Made by a program: the position numbers and the translations under genes. Shown piece by piece: positions 10,623-22,674 of a stretch of 64,000 nucleotides of DNA (positions are counted from its first letter, which is position 1; every line of letters starts with the position of its first letter). The notes beneath the pieces were generated by a model. The model made no database searches. It was not told the origin of the DNA and saw only the letters and a list, made by a program, of their open reading frames with translations. Source of the stretch: Rutidosis leptorrhynchoides (taxonomy: Eukaryota > Streptophyta > Magnoliopsida > Asterales > Asteraceae); the NCBI RefSeq assembly GCF_046630445.1, contig NC_092339.1, positions 58,372,001 to 58,436,000 on the forward strand, in the 5' to 3' direction.

Positions 10623-13600
10623 ATGGCTCTTCACAAGAATATTCCTCCCAATGAACCACCTTCGGGGAGTTTGAAAACATTAAGCTTTTCGAGTAAGGTG
10701 CAAGAGAGAGCTCAAGTAATAGATGTGGATAAACGTGCTAACGGAACCGAAGCAAATATCGATTTGCGTGAGGTCTACTTTTTGATTATGCATTTCTTAT
10801 CAGCGGGCCCATGTCATAGGACATATGGTCAGTTTTGGAATGAGCTTCTCGAGCATCAACTTTTGCCAAGAAGGTATCATTCGTGGTATTCGAGAAGTGG
10901 TATAACGAGTGGTGATGAAAATGACGATGGCATGTCTTTCCCATTAAGCTACAATAAGTTGGTGGAGAGGTAATATTTGTAATATTTGTAAATCAAAACC
11001 TGATAAAACGAGTGATTTTTGAGGATTAATTGTGTGTGATTTGAATGTGTGTTTGGTTAGGTATACTCACATAGAGAAGGATCACTTAGTAAAGCTGTTG
11101 AAGCAATTGTTAAGTGGCGCAACGTCTTCATCACAGGGTCAAATTAGCCAGACTCCTTTTAATGCTTCCGCTGTTCCTACTTTATTAGGAACTGGATCCT
11201 TTTCACTTTTGAGCGGTATTTATTTACTTATATCATATTATATTACTGTACTATTTGTTGATCAATCTTACCAAAATGATTAAACGCGTGGAAGTTATGA
11301 CTAAAATTAATAGTTTGTGGTAGCCATTGAAAATTTTATCTACAAATTTTTTCCATTTATTATAATTGACGCGTATATCTAGATATATGTAGAGGTGGCA
11401 AAATGCGGGGTGATAAGTTTGGGTTAAAGGGGTTTTTTTATTTTAGTAAGAATTGAATTTGATACTGTCCGAAACACGGGAAATGCGTTAACTCTGATTA
11501 AAGTTTATATTAGTACATTAGTAATGATAATAGTTTATTTTTTTGAAAAGATCAACGAGGTTAACCATTCCAAGATAACTTAGTGGTTGGGGTCCTGATA
11601 TCGTCACAAGAGGTTTGAGGTTCAAACCTCCTTAGCAAAATATTATGGGTGTGGCTAGGGAAAGGGTCCGAAACGGTCACGGGATAAACCCAAACCACAC
11701 ATTTTTGTTTTGACCCCATCTGAGATAACGTAAGTATACAAACCAAATCGACCCATACATTAGTAAATGGGTTAAAGTTGCCACCTTTTAGTCAAACACT
11801 TCCATTAAACTTGCTGTTCGATGTCACATTTATTTTAGAACTAATAATGGAGTATGTTCTTTTGAGTGTATTTATTATTGGTAATGATTTCGTTAGGAAC
11901 GGTTCGGTATTATGTTGAATTGATATCTGTTTATTTTAATGTTGCAAAGAAATAAATGAAACCATACTACACTTCTAATCCCCTAAAAAGTATATCACAT
12001 GAATCCATGGGTTGTGACACTATTTTCTCAATTTTTTTCGTGGGCCCTCCTACATACAGATGATGCGAAGAAGGGAGACAATAGTGTGAAACACCCTCCA
12101 AAATTCATGCGGTGGCCTCATATGCAAGCAGATCAGGTTCGGGGACTCGGGCTAAGGGAAATCGGTGGAGGGTTTGCCAGGCATCATCGCGCACCGTCTG
12201 TTAGGGCGGCTTCTTATGCCATTGTTAAACCGTCTACCATGGTTCATAAAATGGAGAATCTTAAGCGGCTTAGAGGTCATCGAAATGCTGTCTATTGTGG
12301 TATGCTACACCTTTTCCACTTTTTTATGCTTTTTAATGAATTATGTAAGAGCCAGCTAAATTAGTGTTGCAGAACTCGAAATTAGCCTAGTGCTCGGCAA
12401 GAACTTGGTCAAACTCAGTCAACCTTGGTCAAACTCGGTCAAAACTCGGGATTACTTGGAAAATCGGTCATAACTTGGTCACAATTGGTCAAAGTCAAAC
12501 TTGGTCAACATTCGAGTACTCCCAAAAAAGTCCTGATCGACCGAGTAGTCCTTGAGTAGCGATTTTTGCAACCATCATCTAAATATTTTGTATACTTCTT
12601 GTATCATTAAATGGAAACGATTTTTCAATTTGGTTGGTGGATTTCTTAAATTATTATTGAATAGTGAAGTGAAAGTATGTTACATTTTATGTATGTGCTG
12701 CAGCTCTTTTTGTCATTTTATGTGTGTTTTTGTTCATGCATGCAGTCCTAATGTTTAACATACTTCATATATTGCTGACCGTTCTCTATTATTTCAACCT
12801 TGATTTTTTTGGTATATTTAACAACCTCCTGTTTTATTCCAGCGATATTTGACAGATTAGGGAGATATGTAATCACCGGTTCAGACGATCGTCTTGTAAA
12901 AATTTGGTCAATGGAAACTGCATATTGCCTCGCCAGCTGTCGTGGACACGAAGTGAGTTTAACTAACATGCAAACACATTTAATCATTTTTTATCATTAT
13001 GTTTCCCATTGGGTCAAATTATCATCCATAACATTATGTTTCAACAGGGTGACATTACAGACCTTGCTGTAAGCTTCAACAATGCGCTAGTTGCCTCTGC
13101 ATCAAATGACTGCATTATCCGAGTTGTAAGATACCACTAAGTGCAAATCAAATAATTGTACACGTCTTCAAAATTTTGAGTTTTGCGTGACATTTGTTAA
13201 CTGATTTTTTTTATTTCTGTAGTGGCGAATAGCTGATGGACTTCCAATTTCGGTTTTACGTGGTCACACAGGGGCAGTTACAGCCATTGCGTTTAGTCCT
13301 AGATTAGGCTCTGTTTATCAGCTACTCTCGTAAGCTCCTCTATTTTATTTTATCGTAAATTTCCTGCATAATCACTTAAAAAGATGCAAATCTGGACACC
13401 TTCAAGTTGACCAAATTTTTTCATACGCATTCAAATTTAAATTATGGCATATCTTTATGCAGGTCATCTGATGATGGATCGTGTAGGATTTGGGATGCTA
13501 GACACTCTCAGTTCACTCCACGTGTTTATATCCCGAAGCCTCCTGAACCGCAAGCTGGTTAGTGATGATGTTACTTAGGCTCTTTACAAATCTGATCTAA

Positions 13601-16600
13601 TTCTAATAATGTTTTAATGACAAATGACTTATAAATTAAAGCATAATATTTGTAACAACGATAGGGAAAGGTAATGGTCCATCAATATCAAGTTTTGTTC
13701 CACAAAGTCATCAGATATTTTGCTGCTCATTTAACGCTAGTGGAACCGTTTTTGTCACCGGAAGCTCCGATACTTTCGCAAGGGTACACTTCCATTTGAA
13801 TTTCATTCATCGCGATTCTTCAACGTTAATTATTATATGAGTCTCCCAGTCATTTTCCTTAATATGTGTGTGTACTTGCAGGTTTGGAATGCTTGTAAAC
13901 CTAGCAATGATGATCCGGAGCAACCTAATCATGAGATGGATATATTAGCTGGCCATGAAAACGATGTTAATTACGTACAATTTAGGTACAATTATCAACA
14001 ACAATTTTCCCAAAATTATTATTATTATTATATATAAGAATTTTGCTGATAAAATTATTTGCATTGTGATGCAGTGGATGTGCCGTGACTTCTAGAATTT
14101 CTCTATCCGATTCCTCGAAAGAAGAAAATCTTCCAAAGTTTAAAAATACATGGTGCTTAATTGTTCTAATATGAATTATCTTCTAGTTTACGTTATAGTC
14201 CTAGTCCGTTCCTGATATGACATATCTTTGTTATTTTAAATAAATCTTTTATATTTCAGGTTTACCCATGACAACATTGTTACATGTTCCCGTGATGGCA
14301 GTGCAATTATTTGGGTTCCAAAATCACGTAGATCTCATGTGAGATTTTCCATATACTATTCTTAATTCTTATTCTTTTTGATAACTTTATTTTAATCTCA
14401 ATGAGCTCTCTGCAATTAGTATTTCCCAGTAATTTCGACCTTTACATATGAATGAGCGTTTTTGGGTATGCTATTTTTCAAAAGGGTCAATTAAATTGTT
14501 TTGAGCTAAAAGGGGAACGGATCAAATGGGCAAAACAGGTCAAATGAGTCGAAAGTCACTTAATATAATTTCTTGATTAACTCATTACCTATCTATTAGA
14601 AACTTAAAAAGGTCACAAATGAATATTTGTTGGCCGGCCCAACCTTGTACTGAACGGTGTGGAAAAGTCGCATATTCCAATCCAACCATTTTCTGACCCG
14701 TTACCCAACTTGCCTGTCTGACTATCTTGCCAGTTGTATTGTTTCCTTTTTACCTTTTTATTGCAGTCGCTGAATTAGTATATTCTTGTAACTTTCAGGG
14801 AAGAGTTGGAAGATGGACACGAGCGTATCATCTGAAAGTTCCACCACCTCCAATGCCGCCTCAACCGCCAAGAGGCGGTCCACGTCAGCGGATTCTTCCT
14901 ACGCCACGTGGCGTTAACATGATTGTGTGGAGTCTTGACAACCGTTTTGTACTTGCTGCAATCATGGGTACGTAAAATACAAAAAAAAAAAAAAAAAAAA
15001 GGAAAAAAATCTTGTTACAGTTGCTATCTTGTTTTGAATAAAGAAGTTTCGAACAAGTTGTTCTGATTTATTTATATTGTATGCAGATTGCAGAATATGT
15101 GTATGGAATGCTGTTGATGGCAGCTTAGTCCATTCTCTGACAGGTCACAGTGAATCTGTAAGTGTTTTTTTATTATTAATTTATTTTTTTGGCAAAAAAA
15201 CTTGAACTTTTATAACCAAGGACTTCTATAAACATGGGATTATATGGTATCTTTTTGTTTGTTTGTAGTAAGTACGTGATGCTATTGTTTTTGTTACGAA
15301 GTACTTTATTTCTTTACTGCAATTAGCCACCCCATTTTAATTATCTATAAAAGTGAAGCATTCAAATCCTGATATGTGAATTTTGTGATAATATTGCTTG
15401 CATTTCTAGACCTACGTTTTGGATGTTCATCCTTTCAATCCAAGGATAGCTATGAGCGCGGGGTATGATGGAAAAACCATAGTATGGGATGTGAGTATTT
15501 GTTCCTCTAGAACCTTATTTTCTCTCTTGTATTACCATTTTTTGTTGCTTATTGTCACATTTTTTCTTATATAATTTCACTTTGCTTCAATTTATATACA
15601 GATATGGGAAGGAACACCCATTCGTATATTTGAAATCGGACGCTTCAAGCTTGTTGATGGAAAATTTTCTCCGTAAGTTGACGGTGTTTTGGTTTTTTTT
15701 TTTTTTTCCATCTCCATTTTCATATGATGTTTCAATCCCATTCACTTGTTTCTTTATTATAAATTGGTATCTTGATATTTGTCACCTTGAATTTGTCACC
15801 ATGTTATTCCACCTAGCCAGAATTGGCATTAATCGGCGATAAATCGGTCTATGTGTGGTGTATGATCTGATTAGGTAAAATTGGTCCCAAAAATCAGTCA
15901 ACCGTTGGTCAACAGTGATGGTCAACGTAGCGATTAATCGGTCAACATAGGTCAGGGATTTATTGGCCAAAGTTAAACTGATACAAACTTGGTCAACATC
16001 CGATTAATCCATGATGTGACCGTTTAATCCTCCAAGGTCCCGACCAATTAATCCCGATTTAGCGAATTATGCAGCCTTGCATCTACTTTGAAATTACTAT
16101 TGGTCAAATGTCTGAAAATGGCTCATGTCTATTTGAAATAGCTTCAACAGCTGTTGATGATACGAATTTTCAAGTTTTTCATGTTAGTTTAAAGGTTACA
16201 AATCAAGGGGTGTCTACATTTGTGTTTGAAGGTGGATTATCTGATTAATTTCTTTTGGAATTCTGGTAGCATATACTTATAATTATCTTAGTCTATATTT
16301 GATAGTAACTACAACAAAACTTATGTACCTGTAATCTTAGATCGTTATGCTTTCTTAAATAACCTGAATTCGGCAAGCATTCATCAACATCAAAACCCAA
16401 TCACCTGCACAGTTTTCTGTTACAGTTGATTATCTTAACTTGATTATTATAAATCACATAATTATAATTATACTCATAAGCACATAATTATGTTACAGTT
16501 GATTAGCTTATCTTATCCTTTATTAACAGGGATGGGACATCGATCATACTTTCTGATGAGGTGGGTCAATTATATATATTGAGCACTGGCCAAGGAGAGG

Positions 16601-19600
16601 CACAGAGTGATTCCAAGTATGATCAGGTATTAGTTATAAATTGAATTAAAAAATTTAAGTTTTAAATTTTTTATTAGAAAACATCACCAAGTCGCCATAA
16701 ATCATGCAAATACACAACATCTGTTACTGACGGTTGATAAGCTTGGAACAGTTTTTCCTTGGAGATTACAGGCCGCTTGTTCAAGATGCACACGGGAATG
16801 TTCTTGACCAGGTTAGTTATTTCTGTTAGTCTTCATGTTTTATGAATACTTATCTTTATAATAAGCACCCGTAAAACTTAGTCAGAAAGTATTGTTTTGT
16901 ATCGAATCATTTTTTTAAGTAAAAAAATAACATATTGCATTATTCAATTTTTGTGTACTTTCATTGTTTCAATTTTGAGTGTATTTCTTAATTTTTGAAT
17001 CAAGCACAATAATTTGAAGTGCTATCTGGATTATGAAATATTCCACAAAATACTGAATCTCAAAAATTTGGTTGTAAGTGGTCAGATCCTATCAATAATT
17101 AATCAACGTACAGCGCTTAACTCTATATAATTGGGAAAATATAAAAACTTTACAGGTTAATCAATAGGTCTTGAATAAAATAAAAAGCTTATATTACTAC
17201 TGTAGTTTTAAATACACGATCTAGTTGTTCGCTAATGTTTTGGGAGTTTGAACTTAACCAGGAAACTCAGCTTGCTCCCTATCGAAGAAATATGCAGGAT
17301 CTACTATGCGATTCAGGTTTGTCCATTACCATATTTGAAAGTGACCATTTTGCGACCCATAAGGTTACTAAGTTGTGGCAATTTTGACCCTTTTACTCTA
17401 AAGACGGGTCTATATAGGTTCCATTCTTATCTTTCACATGTCTAAAAGGGAAATGTCTTAATACTCGACCGGAATTTAAATATGTCAAAATTGTATTTAG
17501 CTCTCTTTGACCACGTATATCCCCTTTTTAGGGAAATATAGATATAGACTTTTTCCTGAAATACAAAGTATAAAAAAGGTTGGCTAACATCGACCGATTT
17601 TGGTTTCTGAAATTTGAATTACATTTAGGCATGATTCCGTATCCCGAGCCGTACCAAAGCAGGTACCAACAAAGACGGTTAGGAGCTTTGGGCTTCGAGT
17701 GGAGACCATCTTCGGTTCGACTTGCTGTAGGAACCGACATCAGCCTTGTTGACCAAGAATATCAAGTTCCTCCAATTGCTGACCTGGACATATTGATGGA
17801 CCCACTTCCCGAGTTTCTAGATGCAATGGATTGGGAACCGGAAATCGAAGCACAAAGTGACGAAAACGATTCCGAATATAATGTCACCGAAGAATGTCAT
17901 TCAGGAGGAGAACAAGGAAGCTTAAGTTCCAATGCTTCCGGTAGCCTTAATTGCAGTGGCGGAGATAGTGACGACCGAAGTTCTCGTGATGACATCACTC
18001 GTAGGTCTAAAAAGAAAAAGTCAAAGGTACAAGTAGGTCAACTTTTTGCTATAGTAAAATGTAGATACATAAATTTGATGTTTTATTTTCATAATTTATG
18101 TTAGGTGGAGTTCATGACATCATCGGGGAGACGTGTAAAGAGGAGGAATTTGGATGGTGAAGAGAGTTCTCATAGAAACAACCGAAACAAAAAGTCAACT
18201 CTTGGTCAACACAAGTCTTCTAAAAAGAAGTCATCAAAGTCCAAATCTTCAAGGCCGAGAAGAGCCGCCGCACGCAACGCTTTAAGTTTCCTATCGAAAA
18301 TAAGCGGACGAGCCTCAGAGACCGAAGAAAAAGACGAAGAAGAAGAAGAGCTTCTAGAAGATAATTCGTCTGAAACGTTTTCGAGTCAACAAGAAACCGA
18401 TGCTGAAAGTGAAGAAACAGAAATGTCATTTGAAGATGAACCCGAAAACGGGCATTTAACAAAAGGCAAACAAATAGTAAATGAAGATGTGGGTACCCAC
18501 CAAGAAACTCCTAGAAAGAGATTAGTGTTTAAACTTCCAAGAAAACGGGATTTGGTGGGCCCGTCATCCAGTACGCCACCTCATCATGTTGATGAATCAT
18601 CGGTACATGGAAATGGCTACTTTGTTGAAACAAATGAAACTTTTGGTTCACCTTTGAGAAATACGAGTTATGTAAACCTTCTAGATGAAGATATTAAATG
18701 GGGCGGTGCAAAATCCCGTTCGTCAAAACGCTCACGAATTACCGAGCCGATATCGTCAGTTGCTAAACCTAGAAACGAGTCATCTTCTGATGACGGTTTC
18801 AAGGTTGAGAATGAAGAGCCGACGTTCGAAAAGGTGTTTACGGTTTCTTCTAGTCCTTCAGATGTTGAACCTCAAAAGGGTAAAATGGTCCAAATTGACG
18901 AGGAACAAGTCAATAATTTGGACGATAAAGAGGCACCCCCGACAAAATTGCGAATAATTCCAACAAAGTTAAAGATTAGGTCGTCAGTTATGGAAGCAAG
19001 AAACGGTGAAGCAACAATGTTGTCTGACGGGTCCACCTCAGATGTCCCAGATATGAAAATTACGAAAATGCCCCTAGAGTTTGCCCCTATCAGGTCTGAT
19101 GTTCAAGAATTAGAGAGGACTAGTCCACATGAAAAGATGCTTAAAGTTTATAGACGGTCAAGGTCAACTAAGAATAGGTCAAACGTAGGAACAAACGATG
19201 GGGCCATGGAAGCAAGTACTTCTAATGCGAATGGTAATAATAATACTAATCAAGATGAGCGGGTCGATGCACAAGTTCACGGGACTCGAAGAAATGTGAA
19301 TTTAAGAGTTGTTCGTGATGTTTCTGAAGAAGATGAATCAAGTAAAGACAAATCTTCGGGTGATGGAGACGATGATGAGGGCCCACAAGTGGAAGAAGAT
19401 AGATTGAATTCGAGACATAACGTCGGGTTACGATCTACGAGAACCCGAAGAGCCGTTGATTACAATTATAGAAACCGATCTCCCGAAAAAAAGAAACCGA
19501 ATCAATCGACACGAAGTTCGTGGTTGCTTCTTTCGACTCATGAAGAAGGTTCTAGATATATTCCTCAGTTAGGAGATGAAGTTGTTTACTTCAGACAGGT

Positions 19601-21214
19601 TATGATTCTTTTTTTTATTAATATTATAAAATTATAAAAGTCTGCATTTTTTTTCATTTTTTCTTGAAAAAAACAATTTTTTAATGCTATTTATAGGGTC
19701 ATCAAGATTACATCGATGGAAGTCATTCAAGGGAGATGGGTCCATGGAGGTTACTAAAGGGAAACATAAGAGACGTTGAATTTTGTAAAGTCAAAGATCT
19801 TGAATATTCAACGCGACCTTCGGGTGAAGCTTGTTGCAAAATGACGTTACAATTCGAAGACCCGTCTTCGAACGTGGTCGGTAAGTCGTTCAAATTGACG
19901 CTTCCGGAAGTTACCGGATTCCCGGATTTTCTAGTGGAAAGAAGTCGGTACGATGCGGCTATGGATCGAGGGTGGAGGTGTCGGGATAAGTGTCAAGTTT
20001 GGTGGAAAAACGAAGGTGAAGAAAACGGGAATTGGTGGGACGGGAGGATTGTGGCGGTCAAACCTAAATGTGTTGACTATCCGGATAGTCCGTGGGAGCG
20101 GTTTTCGGTTCAGTATAAAAATGACCCGAATGTGCTTCAACATAGTCCTTGGGAACTTTATGATGCTAGTATGGTATGGGAGGAGCCTCATATTGATGAC
20201 GATGTTAGAACTAAGCTCATTCGTGCTTTGGCTAAACTCGAACAATCGGGGAACAAATCTGCGGTAACTTTTCTTATATTTTTTTTCTATAAAATGAGTG
20301 ATTGCCTTTTGACCCATATGTGCCAACACAATTTTGTTAATATTTAATAGTAAGCATATCTTAGCCAACAATCGTTTCAAGTAATCGTTACTACTTTTTT
20401 TCTAATTTTATTATATTGATATTATTTAGTTTACATATTTGTACCATGTCTAAATCACTAATTTGTTCAGGTTGTTATATATTAGAGTAATATGTTTATG
20501 CAAAAATGGTGGTTGTTTTGTGGTGGAGTTGAGCAGTTCTTTTTTTTTTTTTTTTTTTCGTTTTTTTTTTAGTAGAACTTTCTAGTCAAGGGTTGTTAAC
20601 TAAGGAACTAAAAAAGTTAGGTCTAATACTTTGTGTAATTAGTGTTGACTAATTAGTACTAAGGAACTAAAAAAGATAGGTCTAATACTTTCTCTAGTTA
20701 GTGTTGACTAATTAATATTAAGGAACTATAAAGGATAGGTCTAATACATTAACATGTTGACTAATTTGTATTGAATTACGGAGTACTTGATGTAATCAAG
20801 CATGTTAATACTCTAGTTTATTTTACATCTCATTAATTTGTTACTTGCAGGATCATTACGGTGTTCAAAAATTGAAACAAGTATCACAGACATCGACATT
20901 TATCAACAAGTATAGCTTTTGATACCCATTTAGTATTTTTCAATTCGGTTTCATTAATTAATTACATCATTAAAATAATTGTTGTATTATATATGTGTAT
21001 TATGTATTAATGTTGTAGGTTTCCGGTGCCTTTGAGCCTTGAAGTAATTCAATCAAGATTAGAGAACAATTATTACAGAAGATTAGCAGCAATGAAGCAC
21101 GATGTTGAAGTGTTGATAGAGAATGCAGAAACTCACTTTGGGAGAAACAAAGACAATTCGGCAAAGATGAAACGTTTATCCGACTGGTTTACTAGGACAC
21201 TTTCTTCTTTGTAG
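10623..21214 (+). CDS. WD40-repeat/bromodomain protein, BRWD/PHIP family (1609 aa, 23 coding exons)
   Basis: Likely chromatin reader; animal relatives BRWD1, BRWD3 and PHIP are CUL4-DDB1 substrate receptors, a role only inferred here. Coding exons by GT-AG sites and unbroken frame: 10623-10969, 11061-11215, 12060-12299, 12843-12952, 13048-13125, 13223-13329, 13463-13557, 13665-13783, 13882-13985, 14075-14152, 14260-14338, 14799-14967, 15087-15157, 15410-15490, 15602-15672, 16530-16626, 16752-16811, 17262-17316, 17629-18026, 18105-19598, 19697-20263, 20851-20909, 21019-21214 (4830 nt). Order: N-terminal BRWD segment (FLIMHFLSAGPC, FWNELLEHQLLPRRYHSWY), WD40 propeller at about residues 236-660 (RLRGHRNAVYC, GSDDRLVKIWSMET, SSSDDGSCRIWDAR, SAGYDGKTIVWD), charged disordered linker to ~1310, a CryptoTudor-like region ~1315-1510 (GDEVVYFRQGHQDYIDG, WWDGRIVAVKP), and a degenerate C-terminal bromodomain from ~1526 (PVPLSLEVIQSRLENNYYR). 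Matches in plan the two Arabidopsis WD40-bromodomain proteins as I recall them. No break seen; every junction keeps frame. Confidence 0.93.
11392..11790. mobile_element. hAT-like non-autonomous element in intron 2
   Basis: The ends are an imperfect inverted pair, gaggtggcaaaatg at the left and gttgccacctttta at the right, typical of plant hAT-type MITEs. The inside is rich in gggt/aaccc words. It lies between coding exons 2 and 3 of the BRWD-like gene. I did not find a clear 8-bp target duplication. It encloses a SINE-like stretch. Confidence 0.5.
11565..11755 (+). mobile_element. tRNA-derived SINE-like sequence inside the intron 2 MITE
   Basis: Shows a box-A-like word (aacttagtggttggggt) and, about 35 bases on, a box-B-like word (gaggttcaaacctcc), spaced as in tRNA-headed plant SINEs. 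No clear A-rich or T-rich tail or target duplication could be fixed. A tRNA gene is unlikely because no cloverleaf closes around these boxes. Confidence 0.4.
12366..12575. repeat. Small inverted-ended repeat (GTTGCARAA...TTTTGCAAC) in intron 3
   Basis: Left end gttgcagaactcg and right end cgatttttgcaac form an inverted pair. Between them the words cttggtcaaactc and ggtcaaa repeat many times. Same family as the stretches at 8489-8810 and 15815-16085. It looks like a MITE, but no transposase or target duplication is seen. Confidence 0.5.
14463..14725. repeat. gggtcaa-rich repeat in intron 11
   Basis: Intron between the exons ending 14338 and starting 14799. It contains aaagggtcaattaaat near its left and ctgacccgttacccaacttgcc near its right, the word pattern of common plant non-autonomous DNA repeats. 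Termini are not sharp, so the class is left open. Confidence 0.35.
15815..16085. repeat. GATTAATC-type repeat in intron 15
   Basis: Carries many copies of ggtcaac and cgattaatc and ends gcgaattatgcagcc. Same order of words as the repeat at 8489-8810 and, more loosely, 12366-12575. It sits in the largest intron of the gene (15673-16529). The rest of that intron shows nothing recognisable. Confidence 0.45.
20601..20772 (+). repeat. 59-bp tandem repeat, about 2.9 units, in intron 21
   Basis: The unit taaggaactaaaaaagttag... ending gttgactaattagtac occurs at 20601-20659, 20660-20718 and, partly decayed, 20719-20772. It lies between the exons ending at 20263 and starting at 20851, after a poly-T tract near 20540. 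No coding role seen. Confidence 0.8.
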
Positions 21215-22674
21215 ATTCAATCTCTCATTACAGATATGATAAAAGAAACAGTTTTGTAGGAATCTCAGAATTTGTTGAGATCGAGTCTATAATCACAACT
21301 TTTTTTCTTTTCTTTTTAATTTGTAGATAAATCATGAATTGCAATTTGATTATGGTCTTTTTTTTTCTTTTTCTTTTCTGAAACAGGCTGAATGTTTAGG
21401 GTTAAACAAAGGTATGTCAATCAAGAATGCTTTGGTTGGTTGGTCGAATTAGGGGTTTAGGAGATTCATTCTTGTATAGACTATAGACAGAAGATAATCT
21501 TACTTAAAGCAATCTAACAGGATATGAATATATATCGGTCACGTTTTATGTTTTATTTCTTAAAATGTTCTTGCATTATATATACATGTCTTTATCCTTA
21601 ATGTTTGTCAAAGTTTCATGAATGGACCTAAATTATCCTTTTGACGTGGATAACCTCGATGTTTCAATTGTGTCGTTGGTCCCTATTGTTAAAAGACATG
21701 TCTCCCACTGTTAGTCTCCATCATGTGAGATGCACACAGAGTCTTTTTTGTCTTTTATTGCGGTCTAGATGTACGGAATAAACCTATGTGTGCATTTGTT
21801 ACCCTTTAAGGACCAACGAGGCAAGATTATTAAACATTATGATCATTCACGTCAAAAAATACTTTATAAGTCCATTCATTAAATATTTGGCAAACATTGT
21901 TAAGTGACGTAGTTTGGTCTTCATTTATTATTATTATTTTAGTTAAAAATACTACTTCCTCCCTCTCAATTTAATAGAATTGTTCTTCCTTTTTGGATGT
22001 TAAAAATTAATAGTACAATTCCAAATATAGATAAATATATTAAGATAAAGTTCTATTATACATTTGCTAAAACAAAAAAAAATAAGTAAAAAACAAGGGA
22101 TAAAATAAGAAAGTGATTAAAAAGTACAAGGTGATGATAATATTTTTTAAACCGTGTGTTTTTGTATGGGGACTATTAAATTGAAACTGATTGAGTATTT
22201 TTTTAGTGACCGAATTAGGTGGACTGGATAGTCATCAACAAGGACAAATGTCACATTCATATATTTATGGACGACGACTTTTAGGGCTGTTATTAACGTG
22301 CATAAAGATGTGTGTACATGGCGGTTAAATGATGACTTTATAGTGGCAGTTATTGATATGTACAATACTTTTATGCACACTAACGAGGTTGTCGTTAGCA
22401 AAATCCTCTATTTATTAATACTTGAATTTCTTTTATTTTGGTTCTTGTCATAAATTTAGCAACATTTTGTGAAAACTTGACCAACTTGTACTCGTTAAAG
22501 TCAAAGTAAATTATAAACCAGACAAACATAACAACACCACATTGCTAATCATCAAGGAGGATCAAAGTTAAAACACAAGTTTCAATTAACAGTCAGAAGT
22601 TTGGTTCATAAAAACCCATCAAAAACTCCTCCATTATTTCTCATAGATGAGTCCCTGATCCATAGAGCTCTCTC
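21215..22674. other. Convergent intergenic region: 3' ends of two genes
   Basis: Begins with the 3' untranslated DNA of the BRWD-like gene; AT-rich with several T-runs at 21300-21380, and polyadenylation signals not certain. It ends just before the stop codon of the minus-strand RPB9 gene at 22675. The middle holds a possible Stowaway-like end at about 21955 (acttcctccctctcaattt), without a visible partner end. The rest shows no gene. Confidence 0.5.

Noticed and set aside
21955-22130. Stowaway-like MITE
   Set aside because: Only one end (acttcctccctctcaattt) is seen; no matching inverted end or TA pair found.
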